Source of the DNA: JANWHZ01 sp035758575
Lineage (GTDB): Bacteria; Patescibacteriota; Saccharimonadia; Saccharimonadales; UBA4665
Direction: 5' to 3'
DNA: 42,535 bases
NCBI GenBank assembly: GCA_035758575.1
Contig: DASTXH010000014.1
Location: 1 to 42,535, forward strand
Positions within the stretch are counted from its first letter, which is position 1. Each line of letters opens with the position of its first letter. The notes under the pieces are model-generated. The model saw nothing but the letters and a program-made list of their open reading frames with translations. It was not told the origin of the DNA and made no database searches. The translations under genes and the position numbers were made by a program. Below, one piece after another: positions 31,765 through 40,959 of this stretch.

Positions 31765-31823
31765 GTTGCAAAGTATACTATTTTTGCGACAGATTTGCAA
31801 AAAACACCGCAGCTTTTTAAAAT
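31765..31823. promoter_or_regulatory. Interlocked zur/znuA promoters with a dyad operator
   Basis: Plus strand: TTGCAA (31795-31800), 17 bp, TAAAAT (31818-31823), 8 nt, znuA ATG. Minus strand: TATACT (31777-31772), 8 nt, zur ATG. Between them TTTTTGC (31781-31787) and GCAAAAA (31797-31803) form an exact inverted repeat overlapping the znuA -35, and GCAAA (31768-31772) pairs with TTTGC (31783-31787) as a second dyad over the zur -10. A single Zur protein could close both promoters. Confidence 0.55.
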
Positions 31824-31831
31824 CAAGTTAT

Positions 31832-32749
31832 ATGTCCACTGGATCACTTCGTTTTTGGCGGATCGGCGCCGGCATCCTGGTACTAGCGCTCGCCTGCAGT
31901 GGCATCGTGCTGTTAGCACGGCCGCACAGCATACAGTCTACAAACGGCAAGCTACGTATAGTGGCAGGCGAAAACTTCTGGGGCGATATTGCGGGGCAAA
32001 TTGGTGGTACCCATGTGCAGGTAACGTCTATCATCACCGACCCGAATGCTGACCCACATTTATACGAATCGAATGCACAGAACGCCTCGACCGTGGCGCA
32101 GGCGGACGTGGTTATCGTAAACGGCCTGGGGTACGACGATTTTATGACCAAGCTGCTCGGCAATACTGCGTCGTCTGACAGGGCCGTTCTGAGCGCAGCC
32201 CAGCTGATGCATGCCCCAGATGGTGCCAACCCGCACTTGTGGTACGACATCCCGCATGTCAGCATGGTTGCCACTACAATTGCCGATACACTTGAGGCAA
32301 AAGACCCCAAAAACACCGCATACTACCAGCATAACGTGGCGCTATTCAATCAATCGTTGCTTGGCCCGGAGAATACCATCGCACAGATACGGCAGAAATA
32401 TGCTGGCGCGCCGGTTGCTTACACCGAACCCGTACCGGCATATTTGCTGGCTGCGGCGAGGCTAGACAATAAAACCCCGGAGGGCTTTGCAAAATCCATC
32501 GCCGACGGCAACGACCCCAACCCCGCCGACACCCAGGCCATGGATGCGCGCATTACCCACGGTGATATAAAAGTATTGCTCTGCAACACCCAAGCTAGCA
32601 GCCCGGTTACCGAAGCAGTAAAAAGCCTGGCGCGGCAGCACGGCATACCCGTCGTCGGTATTACCGAAACGATGCCCGCCGGGGAGTCGTACCAAACCTG
32701 GCAGCAAAACCAATTACAGCAACTTTTGCAGGCACTAGGAGGATACTAG
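31832..32749 (+). CDS. znuA: Zinc/manganese ABC transporter substrate-binding protein
   Basis: 305 residues from ATG 31832. One N-terminal hydrophobic segment (about 11-29), with a cysteine (ALACSG) that is a poor lipobox match, so either an uncleaved anchor or a lipoprotein. Cluster A-1 fold: LRIVAGENFWGDIAGQIGG, metal-ligand DPHLYE, VVIVNGLGYDDFM and PHLWYD. It binds the metal outside the cell and hands it to ZnuB. No His-rich loop is present. Zinc is preferred because of the adjoining Zur-like gene. Confidence 0.9.
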   Translation: MSTGSLRFWRIGAGILVLALACSGIVLLARPHSIQSTNGKLRIVAGENFWGDIAGQIGGTHVQVTSIITDPNADPHLYESNAQNASTVAQADVVIVNGLGYDDFMTKLLGNTASSDRAVLSAAQLMHAPDGANPHLWYDIPHVSMVATTIADTLEAKDPKNTAYYQHNVALFNQSLLGPENTIAQIRQKYAGAPVAYTEPVPAYLLAAARLDNKTPEGFAKSIADGNDPNPADTQAMDARITHGDIKVLLCNTQASSPVTEAVKSLARQHGIPVVGITETMPAGESYQTWQQNQLQQLLQALGGY

Positions 32750-32753
32750 AACT

Positions 32754-33572
32754 ATGACGATGAAAAATAATGATGCCACGGTACAACTGCATAGCGCCAC
32801 GCTGCGCTTTGGCCAGCGTACGCTGTGGGCAGGACTAGACGCCAGTGTGCTACCTGGTGAATTTGTGGCCGTGCTGGGGCCGAACGGCACCGGCAAGACA
32901 ACGCTACTGAGAATATTGCTGGGCCTAGAACATCTTACCGCTGGCAGCGTCTCGGTGCTTGGTACGGAACCAGGAAAAAGCAACGCCGTCATAGGCTATG
33001 TGCCCCAACAAAAAAACTTCGACCGCAATCTGCCCATCCGTGGCCGCGACCTAGTGGAGCTTGGTCTAAACGGTACCCGGTTCGGCTGGCACAACCATGC
33101 GGCCGCTACGCGGCAAGTGCAATCGGCAATTGCATTCGTCAAAGCCGAAGCCTATGCCGACAACCCTATCGGTCTGCTATCTGGCGGCGAACAGCAGCGC
33201 CTGCGTATTGCCCAGGCATTGGTGGGCAGCCCACGGCTCCTGTTGTGTGACGAGCCCCTATTGTCGCTGGATCTTCCCTCGCAAACGCTCATTACACATG
33301 CTCTGGATGATTACCGCAAGCGCGCCCAGGCTGCAATCGTGTTTGTTACGCATGAGATCAACCCCATACTACCCTATGTAGACAAGGTATTGTACCTTGC
33401 CAATGGCCAATGGGTTATTGATACACCCCAGCGCGTACTGCAATCCGACACGCTGACTAAACTCTACGGCAGCCCGGTAGAAGTACTGCGGCATAACGGC
33501 CGCCTGCTGGTAATAGGCGCGGACGAGGCAGCCCACACCAACCAAGGCACTCATCACGAGGAGCATGCATGA
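32754..33572 (+). CDS. znuC: Zinc/manganese ABC transporter ATP-binding protein
   Basis: 272 residues. Walker A GPNGTGKTT (42-50), Q-loop VPQQKNF, signature LSGGEQQRL, Walker B LLLCDEPLLSLD and switch His in FVTHEI are all present. AGGAGG within the last codons of znuA lies 11 nt before ATG 32754 (a second ATG is at 32760). Drives metal uptake with ZnuA and ZnuB; overlaps znuB by ATGA. Confidence 0.94.
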   Translation: MTMKNNDATVQLHSATLRFGQRTLWAGLDASVLPGEFVAVLGPNGTGKTTLLRILLGLEHLTAGSVSVLGTEPGKSNAVIGYVPQQKNFDRNLPIRGRDLVELGLNGTRFGWHNHAAATRQVQSAIAFVKAEAYADNPIGLLSGGEQQRLRIAQALVGSPRLLLCDEPLLSLDLPSQTLITHALDDYRKRAQAAIVFVTHEINPILPYVDKVLYLANGQWVIDTPQRVLQSDTLTKLYGSPVEVLRHNGRLLVIGADEAAHTNQGTHHEEHA

Positions 33573-34393
33573 GCAATCTACTTATCTACATCCATCAAGC
33601 CTTCGCACAGCACGCACTGCTGGCGGGCGCACTTGTGGCCGCATCATGCGGATTGATCGGCCCATTCGTTATCAGCCGGGGCATGGCGTTTGCGGTGCAT
33701 GGTACCAGCGAGCTGGCATTTACCGGCGCTGCAGCTGGACTACTGGCAGGAGGCAACCCAGTTGCGGGCGCATATGTTGGTTCTTTGGCCGTAGCGGGCG
33801 TGCTGGGTGCACTGGGCGCCAAAGAACGCGAACGCGATTCGACGATTGGCGTCATATTGGCATTCGGCCTGGGCCTAGGCGTGCTGTTCCTGAGCTACTA
33901 CCATGGCTTTGCCACACAGGCCACCAATATATTGTTTGGCAATATATTCGGCGTCAGCAACGACCAACTGTGGTTATTGCTGGGCGTTTGCATCGTAGTG
34001 CTTGTGTCTATGCTAGCCATCTATCGCCCGCTGTTGTTCGCTTCGGTCGACCCAGAAGTGGCGCAGGCCAAAGGCGTACCGGTGCGCCTGCTGGGCATCA
34101 TCTTTCTATTCGTTCTGGCACTGACGGTAACATCAGCTGCGCAAATCGTGGGCACATTGCTTGTCCTCAGTCTGGCTATCACCCCTGCTGCGGCCGCACA
34201 GCATCTGGCTACCAAGCCTTCCAGCATCACCCTGCTTTCTATTGTCTTCGCCCTGATTGCTGCGTTGGGCGGTATTACCGCCAGCCTCGTCAGCGGCACC
34301 GTCAAACCCAGCATCTTCGTGACCATCATCAGCTTTTCGTTGTACGTATTCGCGCGTATCGTCGGCACACGCCCGGCCAAACGTACAGCCTAA
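33569..34393 (+). CDS. znuB: Zinc/manganese ABC transporter permease
   Basis: 274 residues, about eight helices. ABC-3 family features: GPFVISRGMAFAVHGTSELA near the N-terminus, ATNILFGNIFGVSNDQL in the middle and TLLVLSLAITPAAAAQHL toward the C-terminus. Forms the membrane channel for the zinc transporter; last gene of the operon. It converges on the GH16 gene with only 7 bp between the stops. Confidence 0.93.
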   Translation: MSNLLIYIHQAFAQHALLAGALVAASCGLIGPFVISRGMAFAVHGTSELAFTGAAAGLLAGGNPVAGAYVGSLAVAGVLGALGAKERERDSTIGVILAFGLGLGVLFLSYYHGFATQATNILFGNIFGVSNDQLWLLLGVCIVVLVSMLAIYRPLLFASVDPEVAQAKGVPVRLLGIIFLFVLALTVTSAAQIVGTLLVLSLAITPAAAAQHLATKPSSITLLSIVFALIAALGGITASLVSGTVKPSIFVTIISFSLYVFARIVGTRPAKRTA

Positions 34394-34400
34394 GGCCGGC

Positions 34401-35585
34401 TTACTGCCACACCTGCGCTTCAGATATCTGGTAGGGCGACATTGGCGAGGGGGTGGAACCGCTTACCAGCGTATGCCAACCGGATGCATTTTGTGCCATG
34501 GTTTCGGTAAGGATAATAGTATATGCACCGGTAGGGATATTTGCCGTGTACTGTGCGGTCTGCTTGCCGTCGAAGTACATGGTTATCGACTTGCCGGGCT
34601 TATATTCCATACCATACACATGGTAACCAGTGGAAAGATCAACGCCGGCATTATAAAACTTCTGGCTATTACCGGAAACGTTCAGGTTGCTCGCAATGCA
34701 ATTGTTTACCGCGCTGCCGCATGCGGTATAGCCGGACTCGTCCATGTCTATTTCGCCGCCACCCTCCAGGAACCATATACCGGCCCACCCGCCCGTGCGC
34801 GAGTCGGGCAGCTTGGCGCGCACCTGGAAATAGCCTTTGCTAAATGTAAACTTGCCATGGGTCGTTATATAGCCCGCCTTCCAGGTATATCCCGAAAAAG
34901 TCGTACTGCGCGCGGCGTTCAGCGTCAGCCCGTTATTGACCACCACCTGGTCAGGGCTACCATACTCAGCATTATAGCCGCCTTGATTCCCAACCGAAGA
35001 ATACGGGTATGGCAATTTGCCGTTATCGTCCCATATGCCGTTCTTGTCGGCGATCTGCCCTATCCAGCGGCTAGTATTAAGGGACGTGCCGCTGAATGTA
35101 TCGTCAAAAATCAGATTCGTGTAGCCATTGGGAGCGGGCAGTGTTGCTGGTGGCGTGGGGGATGGGCTGGGTGCCGGGGTCGGCGATGGCGTGGGCGAGG
35201 GCGCAGAGGTCGGCGACGGGCTTGATGCAGGTGCAGGTGAAGGGGCTGGCGATGGTGCCGCCGGATTAACGCCGCCAGCGCCGGTACTACCCGACGATGA
35301 AGCGGGTGCTGGCGTTGGCCCCACAGACCGCTGGGTGCTTAATGGGCTCACTGGCGACACACTGAGTAAGGTCGGCTTACGGCGCGTATGCCGTGCTAAT
35401 ACGTAATACCCTCCGGAAATCCCGGCGAGTAGCACAACTACTGCCATGCCTGCAAGCACGAGCCTGCCCGCCGGCGTTCCCAGCAAACCGCCCGGCATTC
35501 GAGATTGAACCGGTGTCGGCTGCGGCGAAACAGACACGACAACAGGCGTAGTTTCGGGCTCTGGCTTTGGTGGCTGTTCTTCCAT
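34401..35585 (-). CDS. Membrane-anchored GH16 family glycosidase (beta-glucanase-like)
   Basis: 394 residues: Pro-rich cytosolic tail (1-35), helix (about 42-63), a Pro/Ser/Ala-rich linker (about 95-150) and a GH16 jelly-roll catalytic domain (about 155-394). The active-site motif GEIDMDES has Glu278 (nucleophile), Asp280 and Glu283 (acid/base). AGYITTHGKFTFSKGYFQVRAKLP and WFLEGGG are typical of GH16 laminarinase or lichenase types. It may cut beta-glucans of neighbours, host or own matrix. The stalk would hold the enzyme away from the cell surface. Confidence 0.92.
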   Translation of the reverse strand: MEEQPPKPEPETTPVVVSVSPQPTPVQSRMPGGLLGTPAGRLVLAGMAVVVLLAGISGGYYVLARHTRRKPTLLSVSPVSPLSTQRSVGPTPAPASSSGSTGAGGVNPAAPSPAPSPAPASSPSPTSAPSPTPSPTPAPSPSPTPPATLPAPNGYTNLIFDDTFSGTSLNTSRWIGQIADKNGIWDDNGKLPYPYSSVGNQGGYNAEYGSPDQVVVNNGLTLNAARSTTFSGYTWKAGYITTHGKFTFSKGYFQVRAKLPDSRTGGWAGIWFLEGGGEIDMDESGYTACGSAVNNCIASNLNVSGNSQKFYNAGVDLSTGYHVYGMEYKPGKSITMYFDGKQTAQYTANIPTGAYTIILTETMAQNASGWHTLVSGSTPSPMSPYQISEAQVWQ

Positions 35586-35640
35586 AGGCAGCGACAGGCG
35601 CTAGCATAATGCTATCACGCGCTGCGCCGTATCGCACATG

Positions 35641-36159
35641 CTAGTTTTGCCTGGTCATCTGCGAAACCGTGTCGCCATCTGCGCCCGGGATGGCCGCGCA
35701 CTGAGCGTTTGCACATTGATATAGCTGGCCGTGGCCATAACCGGTGTAGGATTGCCCGTCTGAGGCAATTGTGCCCTGCTCTTTCACAAAGACAAACATG
35801 TTGGTCGTACCGGGGAAGGGTTCTACAAAGGCGCTACAGAATTGGTCGCCCTGCTGGCCCCAAAAACCAACACCGGTGTAGTTGCCAACCGGCCCATCGG
35901 TCGTTTCATAGAGCGCATGGCCGGGAAAATACGAAAAATTGCCCTGCTCAACTACCCCTGTATTTATGCCACTCACAAATGTAACGCTACCCTTCCAATT
36001 TGTACCTGCAAGTGGATTCTGCGCACTGGTGTTACTGTACGAACAGGCCTGGGTGGTAGATGGCATGCTATCGGCCGAAGCCAGTTGGCCAAAGGCCACA
36101 ACGCCGCCCATTACAAATACGCTCAACGCACCTGCGAAATAAGTAAATCGTTTTATCAT
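35641..36159 (-). CDS. Secreted cysteine-containing protein
   Basis: 172 residues from ATG 36159, chosen because it starts a clear signal peptide (MIKRFTYFAGALSVFVMGGV, ending with ASADS); the longer frame to 36213 adds 18 unlikely residues. The mature part is beta-rich with four Cys (ACSYS, QFCSA, YQCANAQCAAI), probably two disulfides, and NPLAGTNWKGSVTFVSG, which looks like a small lipocalin-type or META-like start. No known family; exported to the surface or medium. Confidence 0.65.
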   Translation of the reverse strand: MIKRFTYFAGALSVFVMGGVVAFGQLASADSMPSTTQACSYSNTSAQNPLAGTNWKGSVTFVSGINTGVVEQGNFSYFPGHALYETTDGPVGNYTGVGFWGQQGDQFCSAFVEPFPGTTNMFVFVKEQGTIASDGQSYTGYGHGQLYQCANAQCAAIPGADGDTVSQMTRQN

Positions 36160-36213
36160 AAAGCAAGAGTAGCTATTGCCTGGTTTGCATGCTGCGAAAA
36201 ATCCCCTTGGCAA

Positions 36214-36759
36214 TCACAAGCTTTTTATGCCCGCAAGCTGCGCCAACTTTTCGCGGTAAGCACGCTGGTTGAAGTGGCCGGGGTAGTCGACGAGTTCGGT
36301 GTTTAGTACACGAAAGCCCGCTTGCTTTAACGGTTCGGCAGCGACATCGAAGACATTGGATTTTATAAGCACTATTTTAGTATCTTTTGTAGCGAGTGCC
36401 TGCACGCGCTCAATCAGCCGAGGCAAGGCATCGCGGATATGCTGCTGGCGCTGCTTCTTAGTTACCGCATGGCGCTGCGAGACTTCGAGCGCCTCTATCA
36501 TGTATATGCCGTCCTTCTTCAGACGCAGCAGCCAGGCTTCTTTCTCGACTTCCAGCCCTTCCTCTGTCAGTTCGGCGGTCTCGGGATACAATGCCCAAAT
36601 GGTATTCGTAAACAGCCGGTCATCGCGGCGGATACGGTCGGTGTAATAGAACTGGCGGCTGCTTTGAATCTCCGGGCTGGGCGGCGGCGATTCGGCTATT
36701 AGCAACAGATTGATGCGTGATGGCTTGTACTGCTCGCGGATGTGTTCGTAGGTGCTCAT
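36214..36759 (-). CDS. Cytosolic protein, possibly uracil-DNA-glycosylase-like fold
   Basis: 181 residues, no membrane helix. RINLLLIAESPPPS near the N-terminus followed by an FYYTD segment resembles the first motif of UDG-superfamily-like hypothetical proteins (xLLVGExP), and KIVLIKSNVFDV could be the later core strand; no catalytic motif is certain. It is divergent from ku, with 50 bp between the starts, so it may share control with the end-joining genes. The fold suggestion is weak. Confidence 0.5.
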   Translation of the reverse strand: MSTYEHIREQYKPSRINLLLIAESPPPSPEIQSSRQFYYTDRIRRDDRLFTNTIWALYPETAELTEEGLEVEKEAWLLRLKKDGIYMIEALEVSQRHAVTKKQRQQHIRDALPRLIERVQALATKDTKIVLIKSNVFDVAAEPLKQAGFRVLNTELVDYPGHFNQRAYREKLAQLAGIKSL

Positions 36760-36809
36760 AGCGTTTATGATACTCGCCGCGTGCTGTACTTTGTAGTACC
36801 ATAAGGGTT

Positions 36810-37574
36810 ATGCGACCCATTTGGACTGGCACCATCAGCTTTGGACTTATCAGCATTCCGGTGCGGCTGTACAGCGGCGCGAATACGCGCGAAGGCATCG
36901 ACCTTGACATGCTCCACAAAGCCGACCATGCACCTATCCGCTACGCACGTATCTGCCGCAAGGATGGCGATGAAATTCCGTGGAACGACATCGTCAAGGG
37001 TTACGAATATCGGGACGGCGATTACATCGTGCTATCGCAAAAAGAGCTGGACGAGCTAGACGCCAAAAAGACCAAAACCATAGATATCCTGCAGTTCGTG
37101 GATGAACCGGATATAGACATCCGCTATTTTGAGAAGCCATACTACCTGGAAGTCGGTGATGGCGGCAACAAAGCCTACGCCCTGCTGCGTGCCGCGTTGC
37201 AGAAGTCGAACAAGCTGGCACTCGCGAAGTTTGTCATGCATGAGCACGAACATATAGCCGTTATAAAACCTGTCGGGCGAGCGCTGATACTCAACCAAAT
37301 GCGCTACCCTACCGACCTGCGCGAACCAGGCGAATTGCATTTCCCATCCGACAAAGATCTGACGGCCAAGGAAATTGATATGGCGCTGCGGCTCGTCAAA
37401 CAAGAGACAAAGCCGTTTATACCCGAAGATCTGCACGATACCTATACGGAAGAGCTGGAAGAGCTTATCAAAGACAAGGCCAAGGGTAAGAAACTGCGTA
37501 AAACCGCGCCCGCCAACGAGCACACCTCAGCCAAAGACCTGATGCAGGCGCTAAAAGCTAGCCTAAAGGAATAG
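36810..37574 (+). CDS. ku: Bacterial Ku protein (non-homologous end joining)
   Basis: 254 residues, normal length for bacterial Ku. MRPIWTGTISFGLISIPVRL opens the beta-barrel, HAPIRYARICRKDGDEIPW and VKGYEYRDGDYIVL follow, and the C-terminal region is Lys-rich. Ku forms a ring on DNA double-strand ends and recruits LigD, which lies 9 bp downstream. TACCAT sits 7 nt before the ATG, a weak fit to the leaderless pattern seen elsewhere. Confidence 0.96.
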   Translation: MRPIWTGTISFGLISIPVRLYSGANTREGIDLDMLHKADHAPIRYARICRKDGDEIPWNDIVKGYEYRDGDYIVLSQKELDELDAKKTKTIDILQFVDEPDIDIRYFEKPYYLEVGDGGNKAYALLRAALQKSNKLALAKFVMHEHEHIAVIKPVGRALILNQMRYPTDLREPGELHFPSDKDLTAKEIDMALRLVKQETKPFIPEDLHDTYTEELEELIKDKAKGKKLRKTAPANEHTSAKDLMQALKASLKE

Positions 37575-37583
37575 CTGCCGCCA

Positions 37584-40043
37584 ATGGGCCTACGCGAATA
37601 TTTCAAAAAACGTAATTTTCACGGCACGCCCGAGCCGGCACCGGCCAAGACGCAATACACCGCCCCTCACCGCCTGCGTTTTGTGGTACAGGAGCATCAT
37701 GCGTCACAGCTGCATTACGATTTCCGCCTGGAGGTAGATGGCGTCCTGAAAAGCTGGGCCGTGCCAAAAGGCCCCAGCCTGAACCCGCATGACCACCATC
37801 TAGCCATCCAGACCGAAGATCATCCGTACGACTATCGCAACTTCGAGGGTATCATACCCGAACACAACTACGGCGCCGGCAATGTCATTATCTGGGACGA
37901 AGGCTGGTACGAGGCGAGAGCGGGCGACCCAGCCGCCAGCGAACAGACAATGCGCGCCGAGCTAAAACAGGGACATGCTACGTTCGTGCTGCACGGCACC
38001 AAGCTGAACGGTGAGTTCGCACTCATTCACATGCCGCACGCCAAAGAACAGAACGCCTGGCTGCTCATCAAAAAAAATGACCAGTATGCTTCAACGTCCG
38101 ATGTAACGGCCGAAAACACCTCGGTCCGCAGCCACAAACAAGTAGACGACTTAGGCGCTAAGAATAAACTGCCGTCTCTTGATGCGCTTCCGAAGCGAAG
38201 CAAACCTTGGCAAGTATCGCCCATGCTATGCACGCTGGTAAATGCACCGTTCGACCGTGCGGGCTGGCTATTCGAAATAAAATGGGATGGCTATCGTGCC
38301 ATTGGAGTAAAACATCAGAACAACGTAGATCTCTACTCGCGCAACCATCTGGACTTCACCAGCAAATATCCCCCCGTGGCCGCTGCACTGACATCCTTGA
38401 AGCATGACGTTATAGTAGACGGCGAAATTGTTGCCGTAGACGCCGACGGTACGCCCCATTTCGAATGGCTCCAAAATTGGCACCGCGAACCGCACGGCAC
38501 GTTACAGTACCAGATATTCGATATATTGTGGTGCGATGGCCGCGACGTCCGTACCATGCCGCTCGTCAGGCGCAAAGCGCTGCTTCGGGCCATTCTGCCG
38601 GACGACACGGTACTCCGGTATAGTGACGACGTCGAAACGGCCGGCATCAAACTATTCAAAAAAATGCAGCATCGCGGCCTGGAGGGTATGGTCGCCAAGC
38701 GTGCCGACAGCCCCTACCGCGAAGCGGACCGCGGCCAGGATTGGCTAAAGGTAAAAACCCATCTGCGCCAAGAGGTAGTCATAGGCGGCTACACCGAACC
38801 ACGCGGCAGCCGCAAATATTTGGGGTCGCTACTCGTAGGCGTGTACGACAAAGGAGATTTTGTATTCGTTGGACACTCCGGCGGCGGCATTCCTGATGCC
38901 GAGCGAAAAAGCCTGCGCGATAGCCTGCGCCGGCTGGAACGCAAGCAAGCACCCTTCGCCATTCCCCCGAAACCGAACGCACCGGTCCATTGGGTAAAGC
39001 CGCAGCTTGTCTGCGAAATGAGCTTCGCGGAATGGACCAACGATGGACGCATGCGCCACCCCGAATACGAGGGCTTACGCCCCGATAAATCGCCCACGTC
39101 GGTGCACCGCGAAAAGCCCCAGGCTGCGGCAACGGCAAAGATAGGAAACTCTGCTGCATCATCCAGCTTGCCCTTTGAACCCACCCATCTCGACAAAGTG
39201 TTCTTCCCGAGGCACAAATACACCAAAGGCGACCTGTTCGCCTACTATACGGCAGTCGCACCCTACATCCTGCCGTATCTAAAAGACCGGCCGCTGTCGC
39301 TGAACCGCATGCCTAATGGTATCAGCGGCGAAAGCTTCTTCCAGAAGAATAACGAACACCTGCCCGATTGGGTACCACACGCCGATATATTCTCTGATTC
39401 AAACAATGCCAACCTGCGCTGGATCGTGGGCGGCGACCTACACACACTGCTCTATATCGTGCAGCTTGGCTCCATCGAAATAAACCCATGGAACGCCCGC
39501 ACGACCCACCTGAACAAGCCTGATTGGATTGTTATCGACCTTGACCCCGAGGGCGTCGGTTTCGATAAGGTAATCACGATTGCACGCACCGTCCACGAAG
39601 TGTGCGAAGCGTGGCATATCCCCAACTACCCCAAAACATCCGGCAAAACAGGCCTGCATATTTTTATCCCTATGCAGGCAAAGTACACCTTTGAGCAGGG
39701 AAAAAACCTGGCACACCTGATTGCGCTCGAAGTCAACAAACGTCAGCCCAAGCTAACCAGCGTAGAACGTGATCCCGCCAAACGCAAGCACCGCATATAC
39801 TTGGATTTCCTGCAAAACCGCGAGGGCCAAACCTTGGCCGCCCCCTACTCAGTGCGCCCCACGCCCGACGCCACCGTGTCTATGCCGCTACATTGGGACG
39901 AAGTAAAACCGGCCCTGGACCCCAAAGATTTCACAATAAAAAACGCCTTGACACGTCTCAAACGCACCGGCGACTTATGGAAACCCGTTGTCGAAAAAGG
40001 CATCGACCTTGCCGCCGCGTTACAACATATAGATACCGACTAA
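37584..40043 (+). CDS. ligD: Multifunctional ATP-dependent DNA ligase D
   Basis: 819 residues in the order phosphoesterase - ligase - polymerase. PE domain (about 30-165): FVVQEHHASQLHYDFRLE, GIIPEHNYGAGNV. Ligase domain (about 210-510): nucleophile Lys233 in FEIKWDGYR, VDGEIVAV, EGMVAKR and the OB-fold. POL (archaeo-eukaryotic primase type, about 530-815): LDKVFFPRHKYTKGDL, Asp pair in VIDLDPEG and SGKTGLHIFIP. With Ku it repairs double-strand breaks: trims ends, adds nucleotides and seals. All core motifs are present. Confidence 0.97.
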   Translation: MGLREYFKKRNFHGTPEPAPAKTQYTAPHRLRFVVQEHHASQLHYDFRLEVDGVLKSWAVPKGPSLNPHDHHLAIQTEDHPYDYRNFEGIIPEHNYGAGNVIIWDEGWYEARAGDPAASEQTMRAELKQGHATFVLHGTKLNGEFALIHMPHAKEQNAWLLIKKNDQYASTSDVTAENTSVRSHKQVDDLGAKNKLPSLDALPKRSKPWQVSPMLCTLVNAPFDRAGWLFEIKWDGYRAIGVKHQNNVDLYSRNHLDFTSKYPPVAAALTSLKHDVIVDGEIVAVDADGTPHFEWLQNWHREPHGTLQYQIFDILWCDGRDVRTMPLVRRKALLRAILPDDTVLRYSDDVETAGIKLFKKMQHRGLEGMVAKRADSPYREADRGQDWLKVKTHLRQEVVIGGYTEPRGSRKYLGSLLVGVYDKGDFVFVGHSGGGIPDAERKSLRDSLRRLERKQAPFAIPPKPNAPVHWVKPQLVCEMSFAEWTNDGRMRHPEYEGLRPDKSPTSVHREKPQAAATAKIGNSAASSSLPFEPTHLDKVFFPRHKYTKGDLFAYYTAVAPYILPYLKDRPLSLNRMPNGISGESFFQKNNEHLPDWVPHADIFSDSNNANLRWIVGGDLHTLLYIVQLGSIEINPWNARTTHLNKPDWIVIDLDPEGVGFDKVITIARTVHEVCEAWHIPNYPKTSGKTGLHIFIPMQAKYTFEQGKNLAHLIALEVNKRQPKLTSVERDPAKRKHRIYLDFLQNREGQTLAAPYSVRPTPDATVSMPLHWDEVKPALDPKDFTIKNALTRLKRTGDLWKPVVEKGIDLAAALQHIDTD

Positions 40044-40130
40044 ACCCTCAATCTCTGGCACGGCTTTACCTTTGTAAAAGTTGTTTCGTCCTGTTATCAT
40101 CGGATTATCTAATAGTAATAGAGGATTGAC

Positions 40131-40940
40131 ATGCCAGCTCCTTACGAATTCCACATTCCCAAAGAACAAGAGCCTACGCCAGCACAAATCGTCAACGACG
40201 CCATAGTAGCCGCAAATAGTGGCGAGATGCCCAATTTCACTTCAGAGGGCCTATTACAGCGCCTTAACCTTGACGGTCAAGAACCCGACGAAAAGACGCT
40301 CATGGAGCGATTCACCGATGGAGAGATAAGTTTTTCATCGCTTCGTGCTATCCCACCCCTCATGGGAAACGCTCATAAGCTTATTCTAACCACAAACGAA
40401 CGCGCCGCAAACGAAGCCCAAGAGACTATGGCGCGCATGCTGGGTGACGTCATATCGACACAGATCAACCGAGAAGGTGATATCTGCCCCGGCGCCCGTG
40501 ATATGGCCTTCTTGTCGACCCGCGAAGATATCATTCCTCCAGAGATAAAAGAAAAAATAGCAGCGTCTTCGCAGCTTAGTCCCGATGAGATCGATGAAGG
40601 CCAGACTGACATGCAAGAGCTGGCGGAAGAGATGGAGTTTATACAGCAACTCTTGCCGCATATCCTGGGGCGCATGATGATGGACACCCGATTCGGCGAA
40701 CCTACAGCAATGCCGCCACTTTCGTCTAGAGGTTCATTTATTATCCCGATTATATTGGGAAACCCTTCGCCCTTCGCATCTGAGGATCCTCTCCTAGCGG
40801 CACTACGTAGCATGTCCGAACAGCCCCAAGACAGCATGGGAACAAGTGCAGCGGGCGTAGAAGAAGCGCCCCCGATAAGCCCGACCCCGGAGCCTGGCAA
40901 CGTTTGCATGCGTGCCCTCAAGGGCCTCTGCAAACAGTAG
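40131..40940 (+). CDS. Acidic cytosolic protein of unknown function
   Basis: 269 residues, no membrane helix or signal peptide. Acidic and mostly helical up to about 185 (DEIDEGQTDMQELAEEMEFI), then a Pro/Ser-rich flexible part and a short C-terminal GNVCMRALKGLCKQ with two Cys. AGAGGA stands about 6 nt before the ATG. It follows ligD by 87 bp. I do not recognise a family. Confidence 0.65.
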   Translation: MPAPYEFHIPKEQEPTPAQIVNDAIVAANSGEMPNFTSEGLLQRLNLDGQEPDEKTLMERFTDGEISFSSLRAIPPLMGNAHKLILTTNERAANEAQETMARMLGDVISTQINREGDICPGARDMAFLSTREDIIPPEIKEKIAASSQLSPDEIDEGQTDMQELAEEMEFIQQLLPHILGRMMMDTRFGEPTAMPPLSSRGSFIIPIILGNPSPFASEDPLLAALRSMSEQPQDSMGTSAAGVEEAPPISPTPEPGNVCMRALKGLCKQ

Positions 40941-40959
40941 AGCCGACTCTTTACTGTGT

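Noticed and set aside
31764..31919. 52-codon N-terminal extension of the Fur-family protein
   Set aside because: It would run through both promoters and the start of znuA; the domain begins right after ATG 31763.
34473..35225. 250-residue plus-strand frame opposite the GH16 gene
   Set aside because: Antisense to a gene with clear catalytic motifs; Arg/Gly-rich tail mirrors the Pro/Ser linker of the real gene.
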